Source of the DNA: Candidatus Portnoyibacteriota bacterium
GTDB lineage: Bacteria > Patescibacteriota > Minisyncoccia > Portnoybacterales > GWB1-42-6
DNA: 25,841 nt
NCBI GenBank assembly: GCA_028717445.1
Contig: JAQUNU010000005.1
Coordinates: 1-25,841 of the forward strand
Reading direction: 5' to 3'
How positions within the stretch are numbered: the first letter of the stretch is position 1; the number at the start of each line of letters is the position of its first letter. A program made the position numbers and the translations under genes. This document shows positions 8,076-16,012 of the stretch, in pieces. The notes beneath the pieces are model-generated. The model was not told the DNA's origin, did not search any database, and worked only from the letters and a program-made list of their open reading frames with translations.

Positions 8076-9119
8076 ATGAGAAAAAAACGATTCAAGCAGG
8101 TTGTTTTTGGACTATTTTTTTTGGCCCTTGCTGGAGGCCTTTTTTTAACATGGCAGATCAGGCGCGGCGTCGAGCTGAAAAAATCCGGGCAGGCCGATGA
8201 ATTTAAAAATCAAGAAGCGGTCAACGGATCTTCAAGCCCTCTTTCGGGTCTTGTATGCAAAAATGCTGATCGCCGGCCGATTGCCGTGATGCTTTCAGGC
8301 GACGCTGTCACGCGACCTCTTTCGGGAATCGGCGAGGCTGATATGGTTTTTGAAATGGCTGTGACCGAGGGAGGGATAACAAGGCTTATGGCAATTTTTG
8401 TTTGTAACGAGCCGACACGCCTGGGTTCAGTCAGAAGCGCCAGGCATGATTTCATCCCTTTGGCCCTCGGTTTAGACGCGGTCTACGCCCATTGGGGCGG
8501 TTCTCATTTTGCCCTGGACAAGCTCAAGACGGGGATTATTGATAATCTTGACGCGCTTCCTAATCCTTTCAATGCTTTTTATCGTCAATCCGGGATCGCG
8601 GCGCCGCATAACGGTTTTACTTCGACGACCAGAATTCTGGCCGCGATTGAAAAAATGGATTGGCGGCAAGAAACGAATTTTTCAGGTTATCCGCATTTAA
8701 GCAATGAAGAGATTTCTTCACATGGCTCGGAAAAAATGATTTTAACCGTCAACTATCCTTCTCCTTTTAAGGTCAGTTATGAATATGACCCGGTTGTTAA
8801 TTCTTACTTTCGATATCGCGATAATCTCAAAGAGATTGATAAAAATACAGGCAAGCAGGTCGAGGCCAAAAACGTGATCATCATGCGCGCCTTGTCTCAA
8901 CCGCTCGAAGACCAATATAACGATGTTCAGGTCGAAGGCGAGGGCAAGGCGGAGTTCTATTTGAACGGCCGTTTTGAAACCGGAAAATGGGTCAAGGACA
9001 GAAAAGATCAAAAAAGCAAGCTTTTCTTTTATAACGAAAAAGACAAGGAAATTAAATTTGTTCCCGGCGCCGTTTGGATTCAGATAGTCGGTCCGGAGGC
9101 AAAGGTTGGCTGGCAGTAA
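8076..9119 (+). CDS. DUF3048 (YerB-like) membrane-anchored exported protein
   Basis: 347 residues. A basic N-terminus and one hydrophobic helix (about 9-26) look like a signal anchor. No lipobox cysteine is evident. The rest matches DUF3048: an N-terminal domain (about 55-205, with PIAVMLSGDAVTRPLSG, ADMVFEMAVTEGGITRLMAIF, LGSVRSARHDF and HWGGS) and a C-terminal domain (about 220-345, ending in WIQIVGPEAKVGW). The function of the family, including B. subtilis YerB, is not established. It starts 6 bases after the response regulator stop and ends 6 bases before holA, so the three genes very likely share a transcript. Confidence 0.9.
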   Translation: MRKKRFKQVVFGLFFLALAGGLFLTWQIRRGVELKKSGQADEFKNQEAVNGSSSPLSGLVCKNADRRPIAVMLSGDAVTRPLSGIGEADMVFEMAVTEGGITRLMAIFVCNEPTRLGSVRSARHDFIPLALGLDAVYAHWGGSHFALDKLKTGIIDNLDALPNPFNAFYRQSGIAAPHNGFTSTTRILAAIEKMDWRQETNFSGYPHLSNEEISSHGSEKMILTVNYPSPFKVSYEYDPVVNSYFRYRDNLKEIDKNTGKQVEAKNVIIMRALSQPLEDQYNDVQVEGEGKAEFYLNGRFETGKWVKDRKDQKSKLFFYNEKDKEIKFVPGAVWIQIVGPEAKVGWQ

Positions 9120-9125
9120 AAAATC

Positions 9126-10070
9126 ATGGTCATTTTTCTTTACGGCCCCGATTCTTTTCGGGCCAGTCAGAAATTAAAAGAAATAAAAGAAAGTTATAAA
9201 GCCAAGCACAAAAGCGGGCTTAATTTTAGGCAGTTTGATTGGCAGCCGGAAAATTTAAACGATTTGAAAGAAGCGATTTCTTCTGTTTCGATGTTTGCCG
9301 AAAAAAAATTAGTGGTTATAAAAAATGCCTGTCGAACGGTCGGCCAGGGCGAACTCCTGGATTTGCTTGAAAAAAGAGGGGCCGCCAAAAGCGATGATTT
9401 GATAATGGTTTTTTTTGAAGCAGAGCTGCCTCAAAAAAGCGAACTGGCGGCGTGGCTTTTGAAAAAAGCTGGGTTAAAGGAAGAATTTATTGTTTTTTCA
9501 GGCATAAAATTGAATAATTGGGTCAAAAATGAGATCGAAAAAAATAAAGGCAAAATCACAGCTGGTGCTCTGCAGAAATTTTTAGGTTGTGTCGGCGATC
9601 TTTGGCAGGCGCAAAACGAAATTTCCAAACTGCTTCAATTCAAAAAAAATGGAGTTATTGAGGAAAAAGACGTTGATTTGCTAGTTCGGGCGAAGCTGGA
9701 TCCGAATATTTTTACCACAATCGACGCGCTTGCCTTAAGAAATAAGAGTTTGGCTTTTAGATTGCTTCATCAGCATTTAGCCGAAGGGGAAAGCGAAGTA
9801 TATATTCTTTCGATGTTTGTTTATCAGTTCAGGAATCTTATTTTAATCAAAAGCCTTGTCGAAAACGGTCAAGCCGGTCAGGCCTTGGCTAAAAAAACCG
9901 GCCTGCATCCTTTCGTGGTTAAAAAATCCCTGCAACAAGTCAAGAATTTCAGTCCGGAGATTTTAAAAAAAATATATGGGCGGCTTTTAAATTTAGATAT
10001 TGCTCTGAAGCGCGGACGGATTGAGCCCAAGGCCGCGCTTGACCTGATTGTGGCCGAAATTGCTTCTTGA
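9126..10070 (+). CDS. holA: DNA polymerase III delta subunit (clamp loader)
   Basis: 314 residues, close to the usual length. It has the HolA/delta pattern: an N-terminal FLYGPDSFRA strand-turn where a P-loop would be in related AAA+ proteins, an FAEKKLVVI strand, and a C-terminal collar with an NIFTTIDALALRNK helix and a VYILSMFVYQFRNLILIK segment. Delta opens the sliding clamp so that it can be loaded on DNA. It is last in the run that includes the response regulator and DUF3048 genes and is followed at once by a strong terminator. The rpsT gene converges on it, an arrangement common next to holA. Confidence 0.92.
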   Translation: MVIFLYGPDSFRASQKLKEIKESYKAKHKSGLNFRQFDWQPENLNDLKEAISSVSMFAEKKLVVIKNACRTVGQGELLDLLEKRGAAKSDDLIMVFFEAELPQKSELAAWLLKKAGLKEEFIVFSGIKLNNWVKNEIEKNKGKITAGALQKFLGCVGDLWQAQNEISKLLQFKKNGVIEEKDVDLLVRAKLDPNIFTTIDALALRNKSLAFRLLHQHLAEGESEVYILSMFVYQFRNLILIKSLVENGQAGQALAKKTGLHPFVVKKSLQQVKNFSPEILKKIYGRLLNLDIALKRGRIEPKAALDLIVAEIAS

Positions 10071-10075
10071 AAAAT

Positions 10076-10109
10076 AAAAAATAACTCCGCGATCGCGGAG
10101 TTATTTTTT
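10076..10109. terminator. Bidirectional rho-independent terminator between holA and rpsT
   Basis: A perfect palindrome: arms AAAAAATAACTCCGC and GCGGAGTTATTTTTT around a GATC loop. A-runs on the left and T-runs on the right let it work on both strands, ending holA and, on the minus strand, rpsT, whose stop codon abuts it. Confidence 0.93.
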
Positions 10110-10365
10110 ATTTATTTATGAGAGCCATGAGTCGGGATTTCTTTCTGGCGGCGGTATTCTTTTTAATGACGCCTCGCTTAGCTGCTTTATCAATGGCTTT
10201 GTAGACAGCCGAAATCATGTTTTTGGCTTCGTCTTTTTGTCCGGCGGCCAGCAGTTTGGTTATTTTTTTAGTCAAATCTTTAACTGCTTTTTGCCTGGCA
10301 ATATTCAGAATCCGGTGTTTTTTTGTCTGTCTTAGATATTTTTTGGCTGATTCTTTGATTGGCAT
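10108..10365 (-). CDS. rpsT: 30S ribosomal protein S20
   Basis: 85 residues, strongly basic, with the S20 pattern: MPIKESAKKYLRQTKK at the N-terminus, a central VKDLTKKITKLL helix, AVYKAIDKAAKRGVI, and a C-terminal NTAARKKSRLMALI. S20 binds 16S rRNA at the base of the small subunit. There is no SD before the ATG. The stop codon touches the shared terminator. A 13-codon reading frame (10375-10416, minus strand) lies in the leader, ending 9 bases before this start. Confidence 0.96.
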   Translation of the reverse strand: MPIKESAKKYLRQTKKHRILNIARQKAVKDLTKKITKLLAAGQKDEAKNMISAVYKAIDKAAKRGVIKKNTAARKKSRLMALINK

Positions 10366-10437
10366 TTATTTAGATCATGCGAGTCTTTCAAATGCTGCGA
10401 TTTGTAATTGCTTCATTTGTTTCCGTCGCACCCTAAA

Positions 10438-10466
10438 AGAATAGCAAATTAAGTAATTTTTGGCAA
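10438..10466 (-). promoter_or_regulatory. rpsT: Putative rpsT promoter
   Basis: On the minus strand, TTGCCA (10461-10466), a 17-base spacer and TATTCT (10438-10443). Transcription would start near 10431 and leave a leader of about 65 nt. Confidence 0.45.
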
Positions 10467-10483
10467 ATTAATTAAAAATAAAA

Positions 10484-10512
10484 TTGACACTTGCGTTGAA
10501 ATAGGTAATGAT
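10484..10512 (+). promoter_or_regulatory. Putative promoter of the small membrane protein gene
   Basis: A perfect -35 TTGACA (10484-10489) with a 17-base spacer and AATGAT (10507-10512). The leader would be about 45 nt and carries a strong SD, AAGGAGG, at 10549-10555. Confidence 0.5.
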
Positions 10513-10562
10513 TGAGTAATCATAGATTTGCTGATTTCTTTAACAAAAAGGAGGTTAAAAAA

Positions 10563-10949
10563 ATGAAGAACAGAGATGGACCTGAAGATATTTCCGGGAT
10601 TGGTGAGCGAGGAGAAATTAACGAGGCATTTAAGAAAAAGCTGAAAGATCTAGAATGGTTTTTTTCTCGCGTCAAGCTTCTCCTGCCTGTTTTTGCTTAT
10701 ATTTTATGTCTTTTTGTCGGTTTTTTTGTTGATTATGGAAATAGTTATTTTCGGGCTATAGTATGGTTTGGTATTTTTTTAGGCGGTCTGATTTGTTTGG
10801 GATTGACATTCATTGTTGAATATCTGTTCATTGGTTTTTTAAAATTTAGGAGGAAAATGGTTTTACAGAAAGGGGATTATTTTGCCAGTAAGTCGGTTCT
10901 GGAACGAGATGATTTTTTTCAAGCTGGCGAGAAAGGAGAAATCATTTAG
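10563..10949 (+). CDS. Small two-TM membrane protein of unknown function
   Basis: 128 residues from the ATG at 10563, which has AAGGAGG seven bases upstream. A longer reading from a TTG at 10512 would overlap the promoter and is not supported. The first 35 residues are charged (GIGERGEINEAFKKKL). Two hydrophobic helices lie at about 38-58 and 64-92, followed by a basic turn (FRRKM) and a short acidic tail. I recognise no family. It is monocistronic, with its own consensus -35 and its own terminator, inserted between two minus-strand housekeeping genes. That suggests an accessory gene with separate control. Confidence 0.75.
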   Translation: MKNRDGPEDISGIGERGEINEAFKKKLKDLEWFFSRVKLLLPVFAYILCLFVGFFVDYGNSYFRAIVWFGIFLGGLICLGLTFIVEYLFIGFLKFRRKMVLQKGDYFASKSVLERDDFFQAGEKGEII

Positions 10950-10979
10950 GCGACTCTTTGAAAGGGTCGCCTATTTTTT
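10948..10979 (+). terminator. Rho-independent terminator of the small membrane protein gene
   Basis: Arms AGGCGAC (10948-10954) and GTCGCCT (10966-10972) around an 11-base loop, then a T-run. It begins within the stop codon of the upstream gene and overlaps the uvrB stop codon on the other strand. Confidence 0.85.
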
Positions 10980-12935
10980 ATCTTGTTTTTTTAATTTTTC
11001 GATTTGCGTTTTTAGGCGCATGGCTTCATCAAATTGCAAATTGCGGTTAGCCAGATTCATTTTAAATTCAAGCTCTCTTAAATATTCTTCAAGATAATCT
11101 TTGCTTGTTCTTTTTTCGGTCGGTGCTTTGGCGACTTCGACAATGCTGGGTCGGATGGCTTTTTTGATAGCTTCGGGCCGAATATTATATTCTTTGTTGT
11201 GTTTTGCTTGAATCTTGCGGCGACGGTTTGTTTCATCGATGGCTTTTTTCATTGATTGAGTTATTTTGTCGGCATACATAATCACTCGGCCTTGCGGATG
11301 GCGGCTGGCCCGGCCCATGGTTTGGATGAGCGTGGTCTCGTTCCTTAAAAAACCTTCCTTGTCCGCGTCCAAGATAGCCACCAATTCGACTTCGGGCAGA
11401 TCGAGGCCTTCTCTTAAAAGATTGATGCCGACCAAAACATCAACTTTGCCCAGGCGCAGATCTTTTAAAATTTCCGGCCGTTCAAGGGTCTTGATCTCCG
11501 AATGCAAATATTGGGTTTTAAGCCCCTGATCTTGAAAAAATTCGGCCAGGTCTTCGGCCAGGCGTTTGGTCATAGTCGTCACCAGGACTCTGGCTCCTGA
11601 CTGGATGGTTTTTTTGGCTTCTCTGATTAAATGGGGAATTTGGTCTTTGGTCGTGCGGACTTGAATGTTTGGGTCAAGCAAGCCAGTCGGCCGGATAAGC
11701 TGCTGGATGATGTTTTTCTTCGATTTTCGGATCTCATGTTTTCCTGGCGTGGCCGAAACATAGATTGTCCGGCTGATTCTTTCTTCGAATTCTTTAAATT
11801 TTAAAGGCCGGTTGTCCATAGCCGAAGGCAGGCGAAATCCGTAATCAATCAAAGTCATTTTTCTGGCTAAGTCGCCGGCATGCATCGCGTGCAATTGGGG
11901 GATAGTCATATGCGATTCGTCAATGAATAAAAGGTAGTCGTCGGGATAATAGTCCATGAGCGTGAATGGCGGCTCGCCGGCTTTGCGGAATTCCAAGTGT
12001 CGGGAATAATTTTCAATGCCATGGCAATAGCCGGTTTCCTTGAGCATTTCCATATCAAAATTTGTCCGGCGTTTTAATCTTTCAGCCTCAATGATTTTGC
12101 CTTTTTTCTTTAATTGCCGCAGCTGGCCTTCAAGCTCTAGAAAAATATTCTTCATGGCCAGTCCGACTTTTTCTTCCGGCGCCACCCAGAATTTAGCCGG
12201 AAAAATCCTGGCGCTTTCGATCTCTGTTTCCGGTCCAGCCTTTAAAATGTTATTGGGCAGGTTTAGGGTTGTGATTTTTTCCAATTGATTGCCGAAAAAA
12301 TCAAATTTCGTGATTTGTTCGCCTGTGGCGCTCCAGACTTCGACCAAATCCCCCAGGACTCTAAAAGTCCCGCGTTTGAACTCAATGTCTTCGCGCGGAT
12401 ATTGCAGGGAGGTCAAATGTTTTAAAAATTTCTGGCGGGATAAAAGCTGGCCTTTTTTGAATTCCGTGCTCATGGCTTGATACTCTTTGGGCGAGCCAAT
12501 GTTATAGATGCAGGAAACCGAGGCGACAACAATGGCGTCTTTCCTCGAAAGCAGGGCTTGAGCGGCGGCATGGCGCAGGCGGTCAATCTCGTCATTGATT
12601 TTAGAATCCTTGTCGATGTAGGTGTCGGTTTGGGGGATGTAGGCTTCGGGCTGGTAATAATCATAATAGGAAACAAAAAAATGCACCGCATTTTGCGGAA
12701 AAAATTCTTTGAATTCCTGATAGAGCTGGGCGGCCAGGGCTTTGTTATGTGAGATGATTAGGGTGGGTTTCTGCGCTTTTTCAATCAAATTGGCCATGGT
12801 GAAAGTTTTGCCCGATCCGGTCACACCCAAAAGCGTCTGATTTGAAACGCCAGCTTCTAAGTTTTCTGATAATTTTGTGATCGCCTGTGGTTGGTCGCCC
12901 GTTGGCTTAAAAGGGGCTTTAAGTTTGAATTTCAT
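10971..12935 (-). CDS. uvrB: Excinuclease ABC subunit B
   Basis: 654 residues, normal UvrB length. Walker A GVTGSGKT is at 37-44. The damage-probing beta-hairpin region YYDYYQPEAYIPQTDTYI is near 95-112. Walker B DESH is at 339-342 in LLFIDESHMTIPQ. Helicase motifs V and VI (GINLLREGLDLPEV, QTMGRASRHPQGRV) follow near 510-550. The C-terminal UVR domain that contacts UvrC is at about 615-650. UvrB verifies DNA lesions after UvrA loading and recruits UvrC. uvrA and uvrC are not in the window. Transcribed alone from its own promoter, with no SD. Confidence 0.97.
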   Translation of the reverse strand: MKFKLKAPFKPTGDQPQAITKLSENLEAGVSNQTLLGVTGSGKTFTMANLIEKAQKPTLIISHNKALAAQLYQEFKEFFPQNAVHFFVSYYDYYQPEAYIPQTDTYIDKDSKINDEIDRLRHAAAQALLSRKDAIVVASVSCIYNIGSPKEYQAMSTEFKKGQLLSRQKFLKHLTSLQYPREDIEFKRGTFRVLGDLVEVWSATGEQITKFDFFGNQLEKITTLNLPNNILKAGPETEIESARIFPAKFWVAPEEKVGLAMKNIFLELEGQLRQLKKKGKIIEAERLKRRTNFDMEMLKETGYCHGIENYSRHLEFRKAGEPPFTLMDYYPDDYLLFIDESHMTIPQLHAMHAGDLARKMTLIDYGFRLPSAMDNRPLKFKEFEERISRTIYVSATPGKHEIRKSKKNIIQQLIRPTGLLDPNIQVRTTKDQIPHLIREAKKTIQSGARVLVTTMTKRLAEDLAEFFQDQGLKTQYLHSEIKTLERPEILKDLRLGKVDVLVGINLLREGLDLPEVELVAILDADKEGFLRNETTLIQTMGRASRHPQGRVIMYADKITQSMKKAIDETNRRRKIQAKHNKEYNIRPEAIKKAIRPSIVEVAKAPTEKRTSKDYLEEYLRELEFKMNLANRNLQFDEAMRLKTQIEKLKKQDKK

Positions 12936-12946
12936 GATGAGTTTTA

Positions 12947-12975
12947 AGTATATGTTGTGCGTGTCTATAAAGCAA
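12947..12975 (-). promoter_or_regulatory. uvrB: uvrB promoter, nearly leaderless
   Basis: On the minus strand, TTGCTT (12970-12975), a 17-base spacer and TATACT (12947-12952). The ATG is 11 bases after the -10 box, so the mRNA leader would be about 5 nt. I see no LexA-type box. Confidence 0.55.
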
Positions 12976-12986
12976 GAAGAGCTAAG

Positions 12987-13015
12987 TTGACTTATTTTAA
13001 ATTATAATATATAAT
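12987..13015 (+). promoter_or_regulatory. Strong promoter of the radical SAM gene
   Basis: TTGACT (12987-12992), a 17-base spacer and a perfect TATAAT (13010-13015), in AT-rich DNA. The leader of about 50 nt carries AAGGAGGGG at 13055-13063 in front of the ATG. Confidence 0.65.
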
Positions 13016-13070
13016 ATTTTATTCTTTAAAAATTCTAAACGAAAGACTGAAAAAAAGGAGGGGCTGAGAT

Positions 13071-14360
13071 ATGATGAATATTTTATGGCTGATTTTGCCG
13101 AATTCCTACAAAGGGGGAAGTAGGGGTATTTCTATGCTTCCGATCGGGCCAATGACCGTCATAAACAGCGTTTTGGTCAATTTCAAGATATTGGATTTGA
13201 ACTTTGATACTCCTTCCGGGGAAGGCCTTGATCGTTTATTGAAGCAGAATTTCGACATGGTGGCTATCAGTTGCGAAATGGACAATTTTTGCGGCTTAGA
13301 GGAGATCATTCAAAAGATCAAAAGAACTTCCGGTTCTTTGATTGTCGGGGGCGGGCCTCTGGCCACTTTGGCGCCAGAATTCTATCTTGATATCGGTTTT
13401 GATGTCATAGTCATCGGAGAAGCGGAGGTCACTTTCCCGGATTTGATTAAAAACTTATCCGCATATGAGCCGCTTGATCTGGTGCCGGGAATTGCCTGGA
13501 AGGAGAACGGAATCATTCAATATTCCGGCTCCAGACCCCAGTTGCAAGATTTGGATCGTTCGCAACCCGCTTATCATCTTTTTCCGGTCGAAAAATACGC
13601 GGCTGTTTCGCCGGTTTCGTTGAAAGGCGAAAAGCAGCTGATTATCATGACCAGCCGCGGCTGTGTCGGCCATTGCCGGTTTTGCGCCGGCAAGTATCTG
13701 GGCAAGAGAGTGGTCTTTAAGAGCGCGAGAGCCGTCTATGATGAGATGAATTATCTTCTTAACCAGTATGGCATCCGGGCTTTCTATATCGGCGACCCCA
13801 CCTTCACGCTTGACCACCAAAGAGTCGCGGAGCTCTGTGAGGTATTTCATGGATTATCGGTGAGCTGGATGTGCGAGACCAGGGCCGACATGATTGATGT
13901 CAATCTTTTGAAGATGATGGGCGAATCGGGCTGCCAGCAAATCATTTTCGGCCTTGAAAGCGCGTCGCAAACAATTTTGGACGAGGTCGGAAAGGGGATC
14001 GAAATGGAACAGGTCCAGCGGGCTATAGAGCTTTGCCGGGCATCGGCGATTGAGCCCGTCGTTTTTGTCCTGTTTGGGCTGCCGGAAGAAACGGAACAGA
14101 GCATAGCGGAGACGCTGGACTTTCTTAAGAAACAGAAGGTTTTGGCTGCTCCTAATTTGCTTTGGCCGGTTCCCGGCACTCCCATTTACGAAGACGCGGA
14201 AGCCAAGGGGCTGTTACCATCGCTTGAAGAAATGCTTCGGCGTTTTCTAGAATATAACCGCAGTGGCCGCACCAAGCCAATCGCCAATTTGTCCTCGGTT
14301 TCAGATGAAGATTTGGGGCAGGCGGTTGTCGAGGTCAGGAAGCTGAATGCTTCATTGTAG
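13071..14360 (+). CDS. Radical SAM protein with N-terminal B12-binding-type domain
   Basis: 429 residues. The N-terminal third (about 1-135) is a cobalamin-binding-type Rossmann domain: LDLNFD, a VAISCEM strand, an IVGGGPLATLAPE strand-turn and VIGEAEVTFPDLI. As in many B12-dependent radical SAM proteins, the lower-ligand DxHxxG motif is absent. The radical SAM core has the [4Fe-4S] cysteines C198, C202 and C205 in RGCVGHCRFC, then YIGDPTF, GLESASQ and an FVLFGLPEET segment. Family members methylate or rearrange lipids, cofactors and antibiotics. The substrate cannot be told here. Start: two adjacent ATGs at 13071 and 13074, both within range of the AGGAGG. It stands alone between a promoter and a terminator. 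Confidence 0.88.
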   Translation: MMNILWLILPNSYKGGSRGISMLPIGPMTVINSVLVNFKILDLNFDTPSGEGLDRLLKQNFDMVAISCEMDNFCGLEEIIQKIKRTSGSLIVGGGPLATLAPEFYLDIGFDVIVIGEAEVTFPDLIKNLSAYEPLDLVPGIAWKENGIIQYSGSRPQLQDLDRSQPAYHLFPVEKYAAVSPVSLKGEKQLIIMTSRGCVGHCRFCAGKYLGKRVVFKSARAVYDEMNYLLNQYGIRAFYIGDPTFTLDHQRVAELCEVFHGLSVSWMCETRADMIDVNLLKMMGESGCQQIIFGLESASQTILDEVGKGIEMEQVQRAIELCRASAIEPVVFVLFGLPEETEQSIAETLDFLKKQKVLAAPNLLWPVPGTPIYEDAEAKGLLPSLEEMLRRFLEYNRSGRTKPIANLSSVSDEDLGQAVVEVRKLNASL

Positions 14361-14415
14361 AAAGGATCAACAGCTGCAGTTTGTTGAAAAAGATTATTCT
14401 TTTTGTGAACTTATG

Positions 14416-14443
14416 AAGAGGGCGATATAATGCCCTCTTTTTA
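14416..14443 (+). terminator. Rho-independent terminator after the radical SAM gene
   Basis: Arms AAGAGGGC (14416-14423) and GCCCTCTT (14432-14439) with an 8-base loop, followed by a T-rich tail. The A/T symmetry gives little T-run on the minus strand. Confidence 0.88.
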
Positions 14444-14472
14444 TTGTATTTAAAAAATCCCTGGGATATACT
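14444..14472 (+). promoter_or_regulatory. ruvA: ruvA operon promoter, predicted leaderless
   Basis: TTGTAT (14444-14449), 17 bases, TATACT (14467-14472), then six bases (TTAAAT) and the ATG at 14479. A start site seven bases past the -10 box would fall on the A of the ATG. No SD could fit. Confidence 0.55.
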
Positions 14473-14478
14473 TTAAAT

Positions 14479-15060
14479 ATGATTTCTTTGCTCGAAGGAA
14501 AAATTGCATTTAAAGCTGAAAAATTTGCCGTGATCGAGACAGGCGGCATTGGTTTTCGCGTCAATTTTTCCGAGAAAACTTTAGGCAAGATACCACAAAC
14601 CGGCCAAAATATAAGGGTCTGGACCCATCTTTCGGTCAAGGAGAACGGCTGGGATTTGTTCGGATTCTTAAATTATGAAGAAGTTGATCTGTTTGAATTA
14701 TTAATTACTATCTCGGGGATTGGGCCGAAAACCGCGGCTAATATTCTGGGTAGCGCCTCGGTCGAAGATTTGCAAGAAGCGATCGTTTTAGGAGATGAAA
14801 CGATCTTGGGCAAAGTTTCGGGCATCGGCAAGAAAGTGGCGCAAAAAATTGTGATTGAGCTGAAAAGCAAGGTTAAAAAACTGGCCAAGGGCACGGGTGA
14901 ACGATCAAGGATGGCTGATGAGATAGAAATTATTGATGCTTTGGCGACGCTGGGCTATAAAGTTTACGAAGCGCGCGAGGCAATTCGGCAAGTGCCGGAA
15001 GATGTAAAAGGAATTGAAAACAGAATTAAGGAGGCGATGAAGCGGCTGGGGAGAAAATAG
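14479..15060 (+). CDS. ruvA: Holliday junction branch migration protein RuvA
   Basis: 193 residues, normal length. The N-terminal OB fold has MISLLEGKI and ETGGIGFRV. Two helix-hairpin-helix motifs (TISGIGPKTAANIL near 77-90, KVSGIGKKVAQKI near 112-124) form domain II. A C-terminal three-helix domain (ALATLGYKVYEAREAI) touches RuvB. RuvA binds four-way junctions and recruits the RuvB motor. It heads an operon with the FemAB and MurE-like genes, a pairing with no obvious functional logic. Confidence 0.96.
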   Translation: MISLLEGKIAFKAEKFAVIETGGIGFRVNFSEKTLGKIPQTGQNIRVWTHLSVKENGWDLFGFLNYEEVDLFELLITISGIGPKTAANILGSASVEDLQEAIVLGDETILGKVSGIGKKVAQKIVIELKSKVKKLAKGTGERSRMADEIEIIDALATLGYKVYEAREAIRQVPEDVKGIENRIKEAMKRLGRK

Positions 15061-15061
15061 A

Positions 15062-16012
15062 ATGTTTAAAAGTGGATTAAATGAAACTGAAAAAACAGAA
15101 TGGAACCGTTTTGTGATCGGGCAAGGCGGCAATTTTTTGCAATCCTGGCAATGGGGAGAATTTCAGAAATCTTTGGGTAAAAATGTTTTTTATTTGAAAA
15201 ACAATGATTGGCAGGCGTTGGCCATTAAGCATGATTTGCCTCTGGGCAGAAATTATTTATATAGTCCGCGCGTTCAGTTGCGACTCCCCGGTGGTAAATC
15301 GTCAATCGAGGAAATTATAAATTTAACGAGAAAAGAGAAATCGATTTTTTTGCGGATTGAACCCGTCGGAACGAACGAAGATGAATTAAAAGAAATCGGT
15401 TTTGTTAAAACAAAAGACATTCAGCCGGGTAAAACTTTGGTTTTAGATCTGGGCGTCACTAAAGAAGAATTGTTTTTAAAAATGCACGAAAAAACGCGCT
15501 ATAACATCGGCCTGGCCGAGCGCAAAGGAGTCAAAATCAGGAAAGCTAAATATAATGAAAATGATTTTGAAATTTTCTGGAAAATAATGAACCTGACCGC
15601 CAAAAGGCAGGGGATAAGGATATTTTCGAAAGAATATTACAGAAAAGAAATTCAAATAAACGACGGAGATTTTAAAAACTTTCTATTTATTGCCGAATTT
15701 GACGGCAAGCCGATTGCGGTCAATTTGTTGAATATTTTTGGCAAAACAGCGACCTATCTGCACGGCGGATCGGATAATAAATATCGTTCATTTATGGCTC
15801 CGCATTTGCTCCAATGGGAGCAAATAAAAGAAGCCAAAACGCAGGGTTGTCAAATTTATGATTTTTGGGGCTACGACGAGCAAAAATGGCCGGGCGTGAG
15901 CCGGTTCAAAAGGGGATTTGGAGGCAGAGAGGTCGTTTATCCGGGATGTTTTGACTATCCCATAGATAAGAAATGGTTTTCTATCTATAAAATAGCCAGA
16001 AAAATAATGTGA
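15062..16012 (+). CDS. FemAB/FemX-type peptidoglycan bridge aminoacyltransferase
   Basis: 316 residues with two GNAT-like halves as in FemX/MurM. Family signatures include NFLQSWQWGEFQK near 28, LGRNYLYSPR near 60, a middle MHEKTRYNIGLAERKGV block near 140-157, and C-terminal HGGSDNKYRSFMAPHLLQWE near 235 and YDFWGYDE near 262. Known members use aminoacyl-tRNA to attach the first residue of the interpeptide bridge to lipid II or UDP-MurNAc-pentapeptide. The amino acid used cannot be read from sequence. The start is one base after the ruvA stop. The end overlaps the murE-like GTG start by four bases (ATGTGA), so the two wall genes are translationally coupled. Confidence 0.9.
   Translation: MFKSGLNETEKTEWNRFVIGQGGNFLQSWQWGEFQKSLGKNVFYLKNNDWQALAIKHDLPLGRNYLYSPRVQLRLPGGKSSIEEIINLTRKEKSIFLRIEPVGTNEDELKEIGFVKTKDIQPGKTLVLDLGVTKEELFLKMHEKTRYNIGLAERKGVKIRKAKYNENDFEIFWKIMNLTAKRQGIRIFSKEYYRKEIQINDGDFKNFLFIAEFDGKPIAVNLLNIFGKTATYLHGGSDNKYRSFMAPHLLQWEQIKEAKTQGCQIYDFWGYDEQKWPGVSRFKRGFGGREVVYPGCFDYPIDKKWFSIYKIARKIM

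Noticed and set aside
10512..10562. Extended start of the small membrane protein from a TTG
   Set aside because: It would begin inside the -10 region and run through the SD. The ATG at 10563 has ideal SD spacing.
13455..13850. A 131-codon minus-strand frame inside the radical SAM gene
   Set aside because: It overlaps the iron-sulfur cysteine region of a clear gene and has no start signals of its own.
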